Below the pieces are notes generated by a model. That model was not told where the DNA came from, ran no database searches, and saw nothing but the letters and a program-made list of their open reading frames with translations. Positions 1 to 6,737 of a stretch of DNA of 9,023 nt are shown here, one piece after another. The number at the start of each line of letters is the position of its first letter. The first letter of the stretch is position 1. Both the position numbers and the translations under genes were made by a program. Origin of the DNA: JADHUC01 sp964617665 (lineage in GTDB: Bacteria > Planctomycetota > Planctomycetia > Pirellulales > Pirellulaceae); assembly GCA_964617665.1 (NCBI GenBank), contig CAZUAH010000560.1, forward strand, positions 1 to 9,023. The letters run 5' to 3'.

Positions 1-291
1 GCCCCTATTCTAGTACCTGCCCCCGCCGCCGCCTTATTTATGCGTGAGCTGTGTATTCTCAGGCGGGGTTTACGGCAACGATAGCTTGGGGGTGACGGAG
101 GTGTATAGCTGCGCCTGGCGCGGCGAGTCGTGCAGCGTTGCGGAGAGAAAGCGAGGGATCTCGATGATTCGATGTCTGCGCGCAGCTTTAGCTCTGACTG
201 GCTGCCAGCCCGAAAATGAGCGACGCCGTTGAGCGGTGCCCGACCCGTTGGCCTCCTGTACGGAAGGATGCGGATGACCGCTGAGCCTGCC
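1..291. other. No supportable gene; decayed flank of the transposase remnant
   Basis: I see no recognisable coding sequence, RNA gene or complete mobile element here. A 62-codon open frame at 44-232 (plus) has a composition unlike a real protein and matches no family I know. A short perfect hairpin (GCTGAG / CTCAGC, 5-base loop) lies at 280-296 and overlaps the transposase stop codon. The first 23 bases carry GCCCC twice, 18 bases apart, around TATTCTAGTACCT, which may be the edge of an intergenic repeat. The stretch is probably the former 3' flank of the IS element, but no terminal inverted repeat can be identified. Confidence 0.4.
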
Positions 292-732
292 TCAGCTCGC
301 GGATGCCGACTCGCCCAACTCGGCACGCGCTTTGTCGCGAGGCTTAGTCAGTAGCTTCTGCTTTCGCGGACGACGTTTCACCGCTCGCGGCTCGACCCGG
401 TCGGGACGCTTGCCGACTTTCTGATAGGCGATGGATTCCAGTTGGGATTGCGTGATCTCGTCAAGCAACTCGGGCGTCGCGGCAACGCTGTCCGACCAGG
501 ACGACGTGATGGATTGCCGCGAGCCCATGAAGCTAAGTCGATGCACTTGGCATCCGTACAACGATGCCGCTTGGCACATGGTCCTGCGAATCAAATTGTA
601 CGCCAAGCAATGACCCCAAATCTCTTTCTTCACCATCTCCGGCGTCTTGCCGCGCAGGTCTTCCATCTGCATGTGGACCTTGAGGGCGCGCAGATCCAGC
701 TCGGTCTTTGGGCGGACGATGAAGGAAGTCAT
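292..732 (-). pseudogene. IS4-family DDE transposase, C-terminal remnant
   Basis: The 146-residue reading frame matches the last third of IS4-family transposases, which are usually about 400-450 residues. It contains TELDLRALK followed by the typical KTPEMVKKEIWGHCLAYNLI stretch (residues about 29-48), then a basic tail with LLTKP, common in planctomycete copies. The IS4 signature Y(2)R(3)E(6)K can be read as F-I-V-R-P-K-T-E-L-D-L-R-A-L-K, with Phe in place of Tyr. The Glu (residue 11) is therefore the last catalytic acid of the DDE triad. Both catalytic Asp residues and the whole N-terminal part are absent: an in-frame stop lies shortly upstream of the ATG at 732, and no other frame up to the sulfatase start reads as transposase. 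The first few residues are likely chance sequence at the breakpoint. It cannot be an active transposase. It points away from the enzyme genes and marks past IS activity at this edge. Confidence 0.85.
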
Positions 733-794
733 GGCGGTCGAGGCGGCGGACGAACATGAATACTCGATCTATACCCATCACTAATTGGTCAACC

Positions 795-1451
795 ATGAAA
801 ACACTTGGGCTGATTTGTTTGTCGATTCTCGGCATCGCCGCGAACGCGCCGGCAGCGGGGCCGAACATCATCCTGGTGATGCCGGACGATGCGGGGTACG
901 GCGATTACTCGGGGCTCGGCAATCCGATCATTCGCACGCCGTCGGTTGACGCGTTCATGAAGCAGAGTTTGTTGCTGACGCAGTTCCATGCCAGCCCGAC
1001 GTGTTCGCCCTGTCGAGCAGCATTGATGAGCGGGCGACATGAATTTCGCTGCGGCGTGACGCACACGATCGGCGGGCGTGAGCGGATGAGTCTGGAAATG
1101 GTCACGCTGGCCGAAACGCTGCGGTCCGCCGGTTACACGATGGGAATTTTCGGCAAGTGGCATCTTGGCGACGAGGCGGCGTATCGGCCGGAGAACCGTG
1201 GGTTCGACGAAGTTCTTATTCACGGCAGCGGCGGCATCGGACAGGCCGGTGACGCGCCGGGAAACCACAACATCAATCCGGCGCTGTGGCATAACGATCG
1301 CTTTGAGGAAACCGACGGCTATTGTACGGATTTGTATTTCGATCGCACGACGAACTGGATCGATGAAAAGTGCAAAGGCGACCAGCCCTTCTTTGCCTAC
1401 ATCGCCACCAACGCGCCGCATGACTTGTACGAGAAGGACGTGGTTGTTTGA
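795..1451 (+). pseudogene. Secreted S1-family sulfatase, 3'-truncated (N-terminal half only)
   Basis: Formylglycine-dependent sulfatases remove sulfate esters from glycans in the periplasm or outside the cell. I prefer the ATG at 795 over an in-frame ATG at 756 because it puts a signal peptide first (MKTLGLICLSILGIAANAPA). Numbering from 795, metal ligands are D31-D32 (MPDDAGYGD). The modification site is C70-S-P-C-R74, followed by AALMSGR; the core CxPxR is present, but the fourth position is Cys where Ser, Ala or Thr is usual. FGKWH gives K121 and H123, and NAPH gives H209. The frame then runs nine residues (DLYEKDVVV) and stops at residue 218, whereas the family is about 450-500 residues. 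The C-terminal half, with the SDNG metal ligands and the late Lys, is missing, and no other frame downstream continues it before the next gene begins at 1487. A deletion is more likely than a frameshift. The remnant should be inactive. No clear ribosome binding site is visible. Confidence 0.85.
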
Positions 1452-1486
1452 ATTACACCCTCTGACCGCGAATGGAACGAAACACG

Positions 1487-3370
1487 ATGAAGTACAGACG
1501 ATTGATAGCAATCGCCCTAATGGGATGCACGACGGTTTATGCACAGGAGACCCTGCCTCCTCTGAACGGAGACAACGCGCCGCAGACCTTCGAAGAAATG
1601 TGGGCTGGATTCGATCCTCGGGCGGAACCGCTGGAAGTCGAAACGCTCAATGAGTGGGAAGAAGACGGCGTGATGCTGCGGGTCGTTCGATTTCGGATCG
1701 GCATCTTCAAGGGGCAGAAAGCGTTGTTGGCGGCCGTGTATGGTTTTCCAAAGGGAGGCACGAAGCTGCCGGGGTTGGTTCAGATTCACGGCGGCGGGCA
1801 ATACGCCGATCACAAGGCATGCCTGCTGAACGCCAAACGGGGATATGCGACGGTCTCGATCGCGTGGGCCGGACGCATCAGCGCTCCCGGATATCGAGTC
1901 ACACCTGCGGAAGTAAAACTGTTCTGGGACGGGAAGACCGACGATCCCAAATACAAACTGACGACAGACTGGGGCGCCGTCGATGGCTATCACGCACCCG
2001 GCAGGAATCCCGGCAACGTGTTTCCCAGCGCAAAGCCGGCGGCATGGACTCTCGACGACGTGGAATCACCGCGAAACAGCGGCTGGTTTCTTTGTGCCCT
2101 GGCAGCTCGTCGGGCACTGACGTTTCTCGAACAACAACCAGAAGTCGATCCGGACAGGCTCGGTGTCTATGGTCATTCGATGGGTGGCAAGCTGACGGTC
2201 ATGACGGCCATGGATCCGCGGGTCAAAGCCGCCGCGCCATCCTGCGGTGGCATCAGCGATCGTGATAACAACAGCCCGCTCTATCGAGCGACGATTGGTG
2301 ATGACGCGAACCTGAAGCCCATCAACTGTCCGATCATTTTTCTCAGTCCGTCGAACGACTTTCATGGTCGCATCGACGATCTGCAAAAGGCAGTGCATGA
2401 AATCTCCAGCAAGGAATGGCGGCTCACCTGCTCGGCCCACCACAATCATCAGGACACCGCCGAATATCAGGTAGCTGGCCCGCTGTGGTTCGATCAATAC
2501 CTGAAAGGGACCTTTTGCTACCCGAAGACTCCGGAGACCACTTTAGAATTGAAGACCAACGACGGAGTGCCGGTCTTTTCAGTTCATCCGGATGCATCGA
2601 AACCGATCCTCGCCGTCGACATCTATTACACCCAACAGGGCCAGCCGGAAGGCGAGACGAACGATCGCGAAAACACAATTAACCGCTTCTGGCACCATGC
2701 GGTTGCGACGCGAGAGGCCAACGATTGGACCGCGAAGCTACCACTGCTCAGCACAGACAAACCGCTCTGGGTCTATGCCAACATCGTGTATCCGTTGGAC
2801 ACACCTGTGACCGGCGCTGGATACTATTACAGTCCCTACACGGCCACGACATTCAGTCTGTCGTCCACGATGCACGTGGTGACGCCGGAGCAGCTTGAAA
2901 GTGCCGAAGTCAAGGCAACCGCGAAACCGTCGCTGGTGATCGAGACGTTTGAAGGCCACTGGGAAAAGGAGTGGTTTACCTACAAGCCCGACGACTGGGC
3001 ACGTCGGACGCATAAAGTCTATGATGACCGGTGGCAGGCCCCGGCAAATGCAAAGTTAGCGTTTGAGGTTCGTTCAGCCAAGACCAACAAAATGGTAGTC
3101 GGGATCGATGGATTCGCTGCTGAAATCGTGATCAAGGGCGGCGGTCGATGGCAGAGCATTATCTTGTCGCCAATCGACTTCCAGGATGTGAAAGGCGACT
3201 CGTTGTCCGACTGGAGAAATGCAAAGGAATTGAGGTTCGCCGCGATGGAAACTCTTCGCACAAAGGGAAGAGGAGCGACAAAATCACGAGTATTGGGCGC
3301 GAGCTGGCAAGGATCGAAACCTGACTTTCGCAATCTCCGCTGGGTTGAAGATGCCGAGAACAAGGAGTAG
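1487..3370 (+). CDS. Secreted alpha/beta-hydrolase esterase (dienelactone hydrolase / acetyl-xylan-esterase-like) with C-terminal beta domain
   Basis: This is a 627-residue exported serine hydrolase, probably removing acyl (for example acetyl) groups from a polysaccharide. The start at 1487 is preferred over 1472 because the signal peptide then begins MKYRRLIAIALMG, with a likely cut at VYA/QE. An LMGC at residues 11-14 only weakly resembles a lipobox. The hydrolase fold covers about residues 60-345: oxyanion-type HGGG at 101-104, the nucleophile elbow GHSMGG with S231, probable acid D291 (SPSND), and probable base among H318, H319 and H321 (AHHNH). A beta-rich region at about 372-478 follows, then a separate module at 480-627 rich in Trp and Gly, which I read as a possible carbohydrate-binding or jelly-roll domain. 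The sulfatase ATG lies 3 bases past its stop, so the two are probably co-translated. The substrate is inferred from the neighbours; a peptidase of the prolyl-oligopeptidase type is a less likely alternative. Confidence 0.85.
   Translation: MKYRRLIAIALMGCTTVYAQETLPPLNGDNAPQTFEEMWAGFDPRAEPLEVETLNEWEEDGVMLRVVRFRIGIFKGQKALLAAVYGFPKGGTKLPGLVQIHGGGQYADHKACLLNAKRGYATVSIAWAGRISAPGYRVTPAEVKLFWDGKTDDPKYKLTTDWGAVDGYHAPGRNPGNVFPSAKPAAWTLDDVESPRNSGWFLCALAARRALTFLEQQPEVDPDRLGVYGHSMGGKLTVMTAMDPRVKAAAPSCGGISDRDNNSPLYRATIGDDANLKPINCPIIFLSPSNDFHGRIDDLQKAVHEISSKEWRLTCSAHHNHQDTAEYQVAGPLWFDQYLKGTFCYPKTPETTLELKTNDGVPVFSVHPDASKPILAVDIYYTQQGQPEGETNDRENTINRFWHHAVATREANDWTAKLPLLSTDKPLWVYANIVYPLDTPVTGAGYYYSPYTATTFSLSSTMHVVTPEQLESAEVKATAKPSLVIETFEGHWEKEWFTYKPDDWARRTHKVYDDRWQAPANAKLAFEVRSAKTNKMVVGIDGFAAEIVIKGGGRWQSIILSPIDFQDVKGDSLSDWRNAKELRFAAMETLRTKGRGATKSRVLGASWQGSKPDFRNLRWVEDAENKE
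3362..3367 (+). promoter_or_regulatory. Strong Shine-Dalgarno site for the second sulfatase
   Basis: AAGGAG sits inside the last codons of the esterase gene, 6 bases before the sulfatase ATG at 3374. It is the only convincing Shine-Dalgarno match in front of any gene in the window. With the 3-base gap between the two genes it supports translational coupling and supports 3374 as the start. Confidence 0.7.
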
Positions 3371-3373
3371 CCA

Positions 3374-4792
3374 ATGATTAGCCGCTTGTGTCAGACCAGA
3401 AAAGCCAATTCTCTCGCTATTGGAATCATGGCCGTTGGCCTGTTCACTTACGTTCAGGGCGCAGCGGCGGCGACGGGGCGTTCGGAGAAGCCGAACATTG
3501 TTTTCATCTTTGCTGACGACTGGGGGTGGGGTGATCTTGGTTGCCACGGGCACCCGTATCTGAAGACTCCCAACATCGACCGCTTGGCCATGGAAGGAAC
3601 CGAGTTCTACCAGTTCACGGTTGCCAGCGGGGTCTGCTCGCCCAGCCGAGCGGCAGTTCTGACAGGACACTTTCCTGCTCGACACTGCATTCACGGACAC
3701 TTCGCGACGGTCGAGAGTCACGTGAAACGGGGGATGCCCGACTGGCTGAGCCCGAAGGCGGTTCTGCTGCCGCGACTTCTTCAGGAAGCTGGCTATGCCA
3801 CGGCTCATTTCGGGAAATGGCATCTTACAAACATCATGGTGCCGGATGCGCCGCTTCCAGCCGAATACGGATACGATGCCTATGGTGCCTTCAACTGCTC
3901 CGGCCCCCAGATGCCGGTGCACGACGATGTGCGGTTGGCCATCGATTTCATTGAAAAGAGCCACGCCGCGAAGGAGCCGTTCTTCGTCAATCTGTGGATC
4001 CACGAGCCCCACACCCCGCATTACCCGCTGCCTGAATACTTGAAACAGTTCGCGCATCTCGACGACGAAGCGAAAGAAATCTACGCCGCCGTGCTTGCCC
4101 ACGCGGATGCTCGAATCGGCGAGTTGTTAGCGGCGCTACAGCGGCTTGATCTCACCGATGGCACTTTGGTGATTTTCAGCTCGGACAACGGGCCCGAGAA
4201 CACCGGGCCGCCGAGTCGTCGGAACGTGAACGACGAATCCACCGGACCGGGGCTGGGGAGTTTTGCCTCGGTCGGTACAGCCGGCGGGCATCGAGGACGA
4301 AAGCGATCGCTTTTGCAGGGAGGCATCGGTGTGCCGTTCATCGCCCGATGGCCGGGAAAGATCGCAGCGAGGCAGATCGACGATACGACTCCGATCACCG
4401 CCGTAGACTTGCTACCGACTTTCTGCCAAGTTGCGGGAGCGGAATTGCCGGCGGGGTACGTTCCCGATGGTGTGAACCAACTGCCCGCGCTGTTGGGCAC
4501 GGCTGGTTCGCAGCGAGCCGAGCCAGCATTCTGGGAATGGCGAACAGCCAGCAAACGTGGCGAAAACTGGCCGGCTCTTGGCGTTCGGGAAGGATCGTGG
4601 AAACTGCTGCTGGGCAAAGAAGCGAATCGAGTCGAGCTGTTTCGGTTCCCAAGCGATCGTCTCGAGCAGACCAACCTGCGTGACGAGCATCCGGCCGAAG
4701 TCCGACGGCTGAGCGCTCTGATCGATGTGTGGAAAAGGACGCTTCCGGCGGAACCGAACAAGGAGTGCTTTTCCAGCCAGCGTGACAACTGA
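3374..4792 (+). CDS. Secreted S1-family formylglycine sulfatase, full length
   Basis: The 472-residue protein hydrolyses sulfate esters, most likely on a glycan, outside the cytoplasm. A long signal segment (AIGIMAVGLFTYVQG, with a likely cut in the AAAAT run near residue 33) precedes the catalytic domain. The motifs are complete and in the usual order: D48-D49 in FADDWGWGD, the formylglycine site C88-S-P-S-R92, FGKWH with K148 and H150, HEPHTPH with H210 and H213, SSDNG with metal ligands D271 and N272, and K310 shortly before LLQGGIGVPF. The C-terminal part has the usual sulfatase subdomain pattern (VREGSWKLLLG and so on). Its Cys must be converted to formylglycine by a maturase that is not in this window. 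The S1 subfamily and the sulfated sugar cannot be decided by eye. It follows the esterase by 3 bases with a strong Shine-Dalgarno site. Confidence 0.95.
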   Translation: MISRLCQTRKANSLAIGIMAVGLFTYVQGAAAATGRSEKPNIVFIFADDWGWGDLGCHGHPYLKTPNIDRLAMEGTEFYQFTVASGVCSPSRAAVLTGHFPARHCIHGHFATVESHVKRGMPDWLSPKAVLLPRLLQEAGYATAHFGKWHLTNIMVPDAPLPAEYGYDAYGAFNCSGPQMPVHDDVRLAIDFIEKSHAAKEPFFVNLWIHEPHTPHYPLPEYLKQFAHLDDEAKEIYAAVLAHADARIGELLAALQRLDLTDGTLVIFSSDNGPENTGPPSRRNVNDESTGPGLGSFASVGTAGGHRGRKRSLLQGGIGVPFIARWPGKIAARQIDDTTPITAVDLLPTFCQVAGAELPAGYVPDGVNQLPALLGTAGSQRAEPAFWEWRTASKRGENWPALGVREGSWKLLLGKEANRVELFRFPSDRLEQTNLRDEHPAEVRRLSALIDVWKRTLPAEPNKECFSSQRDN

Positions 4793-4831
4793 CCATCGTC
4801 CGAGAGATGACTATCGCATTCGCTATTTCCT

Positions 4832-4864
4832 TGTCACCTCCCCCGCTGCGTGGGAGAGGTGACA
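4832..4864. repeat. Strong intergenic palindrome (REP-like or hairpin)
   Basis: In the 131-base gap between sulfatase and fucosidase, TGTCACCTC (4832-4840) is perfectly complementary to GAGGTGACA (4856-4864). The stem extends by three further C/G pairs beyond one mismatch and closes on a roughly 7-base loop (GCTGCGT). No T tract follows on either strand, so it is not a classical intrinsic terminator. CCTCCCCC...GGGAGAGG palindromes of this kind resemble dispersed intergenic repeats in many bacterial genomes. It could act as an mRNA stability or attenuation hairpin splitting the operon. The rest of the gap (4793-4923) shows no convincing promoter. Confidence 0.6.
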
Positions 4865-4923
4865 CGACTTACCAACAATGTTGATCCATCGCAGACCAAG
4901 AAAGATTGAAAGTGAGAACAAAC

Positions 4924-6699
4924 ATGACCGACGGAATGAAAAGTAGTTGTCTGATTGCGTTTCTGCTGTGGGCAATGTCCGGCGTCGCGTTGTCCCAAGA
5001 GATGGACAAGATGTGGGGCGAGCGTGTCGTGAAGCTGCGGGCTGAAAACGCCGGGCGCGGCCAGCTTTTGGACGAAGGCAATTATGCCATGTTCATTCAC
5101 TGGGGGCTTTACTCGCAATTGGCTAACAACGTGGAAGGCAAGACCTATTACGGAATCGGCGAGTGGATCATGAACCCACGGATGGCCGGAATCCCCGTCG
5201 ACGAATACAAGCGCTTGGCCGGCACGTTCAATCCGGTGAAGTTCGATGCCAAGGCCATTGCCGCGCTCGCGAAGGACGCGGGTATGAAGTACATCGTCAT
5301 CACCAGCAAGCACCACGATGGTTTCGCCATGTACCATTCCAAAGCCTGTGATTTCAACATCGTTGATGCCGCGCCCTGGAAGAAGGACCCGATGAAGGAA
5401 CTGGCCGCGGCTTGTCGCGAACAGGGGCTCGGCTTCGGTTTCTATTACTCGCACAATCAGGACTGGACCTTTCCCGGCGGTGGGGGCGGCCCCAAGACCG
5501 ATGCCGACGGCAACCCCGCTTCCTTCGATGACTACTTCGCGAAGAAGTGTCTGCCGCAGGTCAAGGAAATCACCAGCGAATATGGACCGATCGAAATCGT
5601 CTGGTTTGATACGCCGGGCAGGATGCCGAAAGAGTACGTGGAACAACTGGTGGAAGTGGTCCGCAAGAACCAACCTCACGCACTCGTCTCGGGCCGAGCC
5701 GGGCATGACCTGGGAGACTATCAAACACTCGGCGACATGGAGGTGCCGCGCCACAACATCGAAGGCATGTGGGAGAGCGTCGATACCACCAACGACTCCT
5801 GGGCGTATGCCTGGTACGACGAGTACTGGAAATCGCCCAAGGAGATTCTTCATCGTCTGATCGCCTGCGTTGGACGCGGCGGCACGTACATGCTCAACAT
5901 CGGTCCGCGCGGCGACGGCACTGTGCCGGACCGCGCCGCGCGTTCGCTGCGTGAGGCCGGCCAGTGGATTCACCGCTATCCGCAGGTGGTCTACGGGACT
6001 GACGCCTCGCCTTGGCAGCATGCCTTGCCATGGGGTGATGTGACTCGCAGAGGAAACAAGCTCTACCTGGCCGTATTCGAGTGGCCTGCATCCGGCAAGC
6101 TTCATCTGCCGGGCCTGAAAACGCCGATCACTTCTGCCCGCCTGTTGAAGGGTGGCCAGTCTGAAGTCATAGACCATGAAGTCGCTTCTGGCTGGGCGAT
6201 CCTGCGGCTCCCGCCAAGCGCGCCTGAGAAGCTGGTGTCCGTGATCGAGCTCGAGTGCGGTGGTTCGCCCGAGGCCGATCCTGTCTGGGGCATCGACCCG
6301 AATATCGGTACCGAGATCCTGGCCGAATTCGCGACCGTTGAGGGAGCGAAGCAAGAAGAAAAACGCTGGATGGAAAAGTTCGGCGAATGGAAGAGCGTGG
6401 TTCGTGTGCACGACTGGAAACCGGGTGCGAAGGCCGTTTGGGAAGTCAACGTGCTGAAGCCGGGCGACTATTGCGTCCATCTCACCTATTCCGGCGAAGG
6501 CCGTCTGGTTTGGGGCGTTGATATCGAAGGCGGAGAGCACATCCAGAACCAACAGAACTCGTCTCACAACTACCAGGAATTCCCGATCGGCTGGATGAGC
6601 TTTCCCAAGCCCGGCAAGTATCAGGTAAGTGTATCGTGCCTGGAAGGAGACGCGGAAACCGCGAGCCTCAAGGCGATTCGCTTGGCTCCCATCCCGTAA
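4924..6699 (+). CDS. Secreted GH29 alpha-L-fucosidase with extra C-terminal beta domain
   Basis: GH29 enzymes are retaining exo-glycosidases that release terminal alpha-L-fucose. The frame opens with a TTG at 4906, but the ATG at 4924 is preferred: it gives a signal peptide MTDGMKSSCLIAFLLWAMSG with a cut near ALS/QE (residue 24). An ATG at 4936 is also possible. Numbering from 4924, the catalytic barrel covers about residues 30-355, with MFIHWGLYS (H59), SKHHDGF (H130, H131), the nucleophile region EIVWFDTPG (D229) and GGTYMLNIGPRGDG, all typical of GH29. E284 in GMWESVDTT is a candidate acid/base; that residue varies in the family. A fucosidase C-terminal beta-sandwich follows at about 357-443, then a further region at about 444-591 (KPGDYCVHLTYSG, FPKPGKYQVSV) that looks like an extra beta module. 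The total of 591 residues is longer than a minimal two-domain GH29. It lies between a sulfatase and a propeller glycosidase, which suggests use on a sulfated fucan or fucosylated glycan. Confidence 0.93.
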   Translation: MTDGMKSSCLIAFLLWAMSGVALSQEMDKMWGERVVKLRAENAGRGQLLDEGNYAMFIHWGLYSQLANNVEGKTYYGIGEWIMNPRMAGIPVDEYKRLAGTFNPVKFDAKAIAALAKDAGMKYIVITSKHHDGFAMYHSKACDFNIVDAAPWKKDPMKELAAACREQGLGFGFYYSHNQDWTFPGGGGGPKTDADGNPASFDDYFAKKCLPQVKEITSEYGPIEIVWFDTPGRMPKEYVEQLVEVVRKNQPHALVSGRAGHDLGDYQTLGDMEVPRHNIEGMWESVDTTNDSWAYAWYDEYWKSPKEILHRLIACVGRGGTYMLNIGPRGDGTVPDRAARSLREAGQWIHRYPQVVYGTDASPWQHALPWGDVTRRGNKLYLAVFEWPASGKLHLPGLKTPITSARLLKGGQSEVIDHEVASGWAILRLPPSAPEKLVSVIELECGGSPEADPVWGIDPNIGTEILAEFATVEGAKQEEKRWMEKFGEWKSVVRVHDWKPGAKAVWEVNVLKPGDYCVHLTYSGEGRLVWGVDIEGGEHIQNQQNSSHNYQEFPIGWMSFPKPGKYQVSVSCLEGDAETASLKAIRLAPIP

Positions 6700-6737
6700 T
6701 CGCGTTACTTCGGGCCGTTAGCCACGGAAATCATACA

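Noticed and set aside
44..232. A 62-codon plus-strand frame, with an inner ATG at 163 giving a lipobox-like ALTGC
   Set aside because: From the inner start it would be only 23 residues, with no recognisable family or ribosome site; the lipobox is probably chance.
789..1544. A 251-codon minus-strand frame opposite the truncated sulfatase
   Set aside because: It is a shadow of the sulfatase coding strand, with no family resemblance.
1165..1653. Plus-strand frame crossing the sulfatase stop, considered as a frameshifted continuation
   Set aside because: Its translation past 1420 shows no SDNG, GGIRVP or other late sulfatase motif, so the loss is a deletion and not a frameshift.
4881..4909. TTGATC with a downstream hexamer as a sigma-70 promoter for the fucosidase
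   Set aside because: At 17-base spacing the -10 hexamer would be GATTGA, too far from TATAAT to support a call.
4906..4923. TTG start for the fucosidase
   Set aside because: An ATG at 4924 lies six codons later, directly before the signal peptide, and nothing favours the TTG.
4834..6567. A 577-codon open frame on the minus strand opposite the fucosidase
   Set aside because: It is the complement of a strongly supported GH29 gene, matches no family, has a composition rich in Arg, His, Val and Leu as expected from the reverse of a GC-rich gene, and has no signal or domain pattern.
6636..6737. Longer start for the propeller gene overlapping the fucosidase end
   Set aside because: The added 34 residues are polar and basic and would bury the clear signal peptide that begins at 6738.
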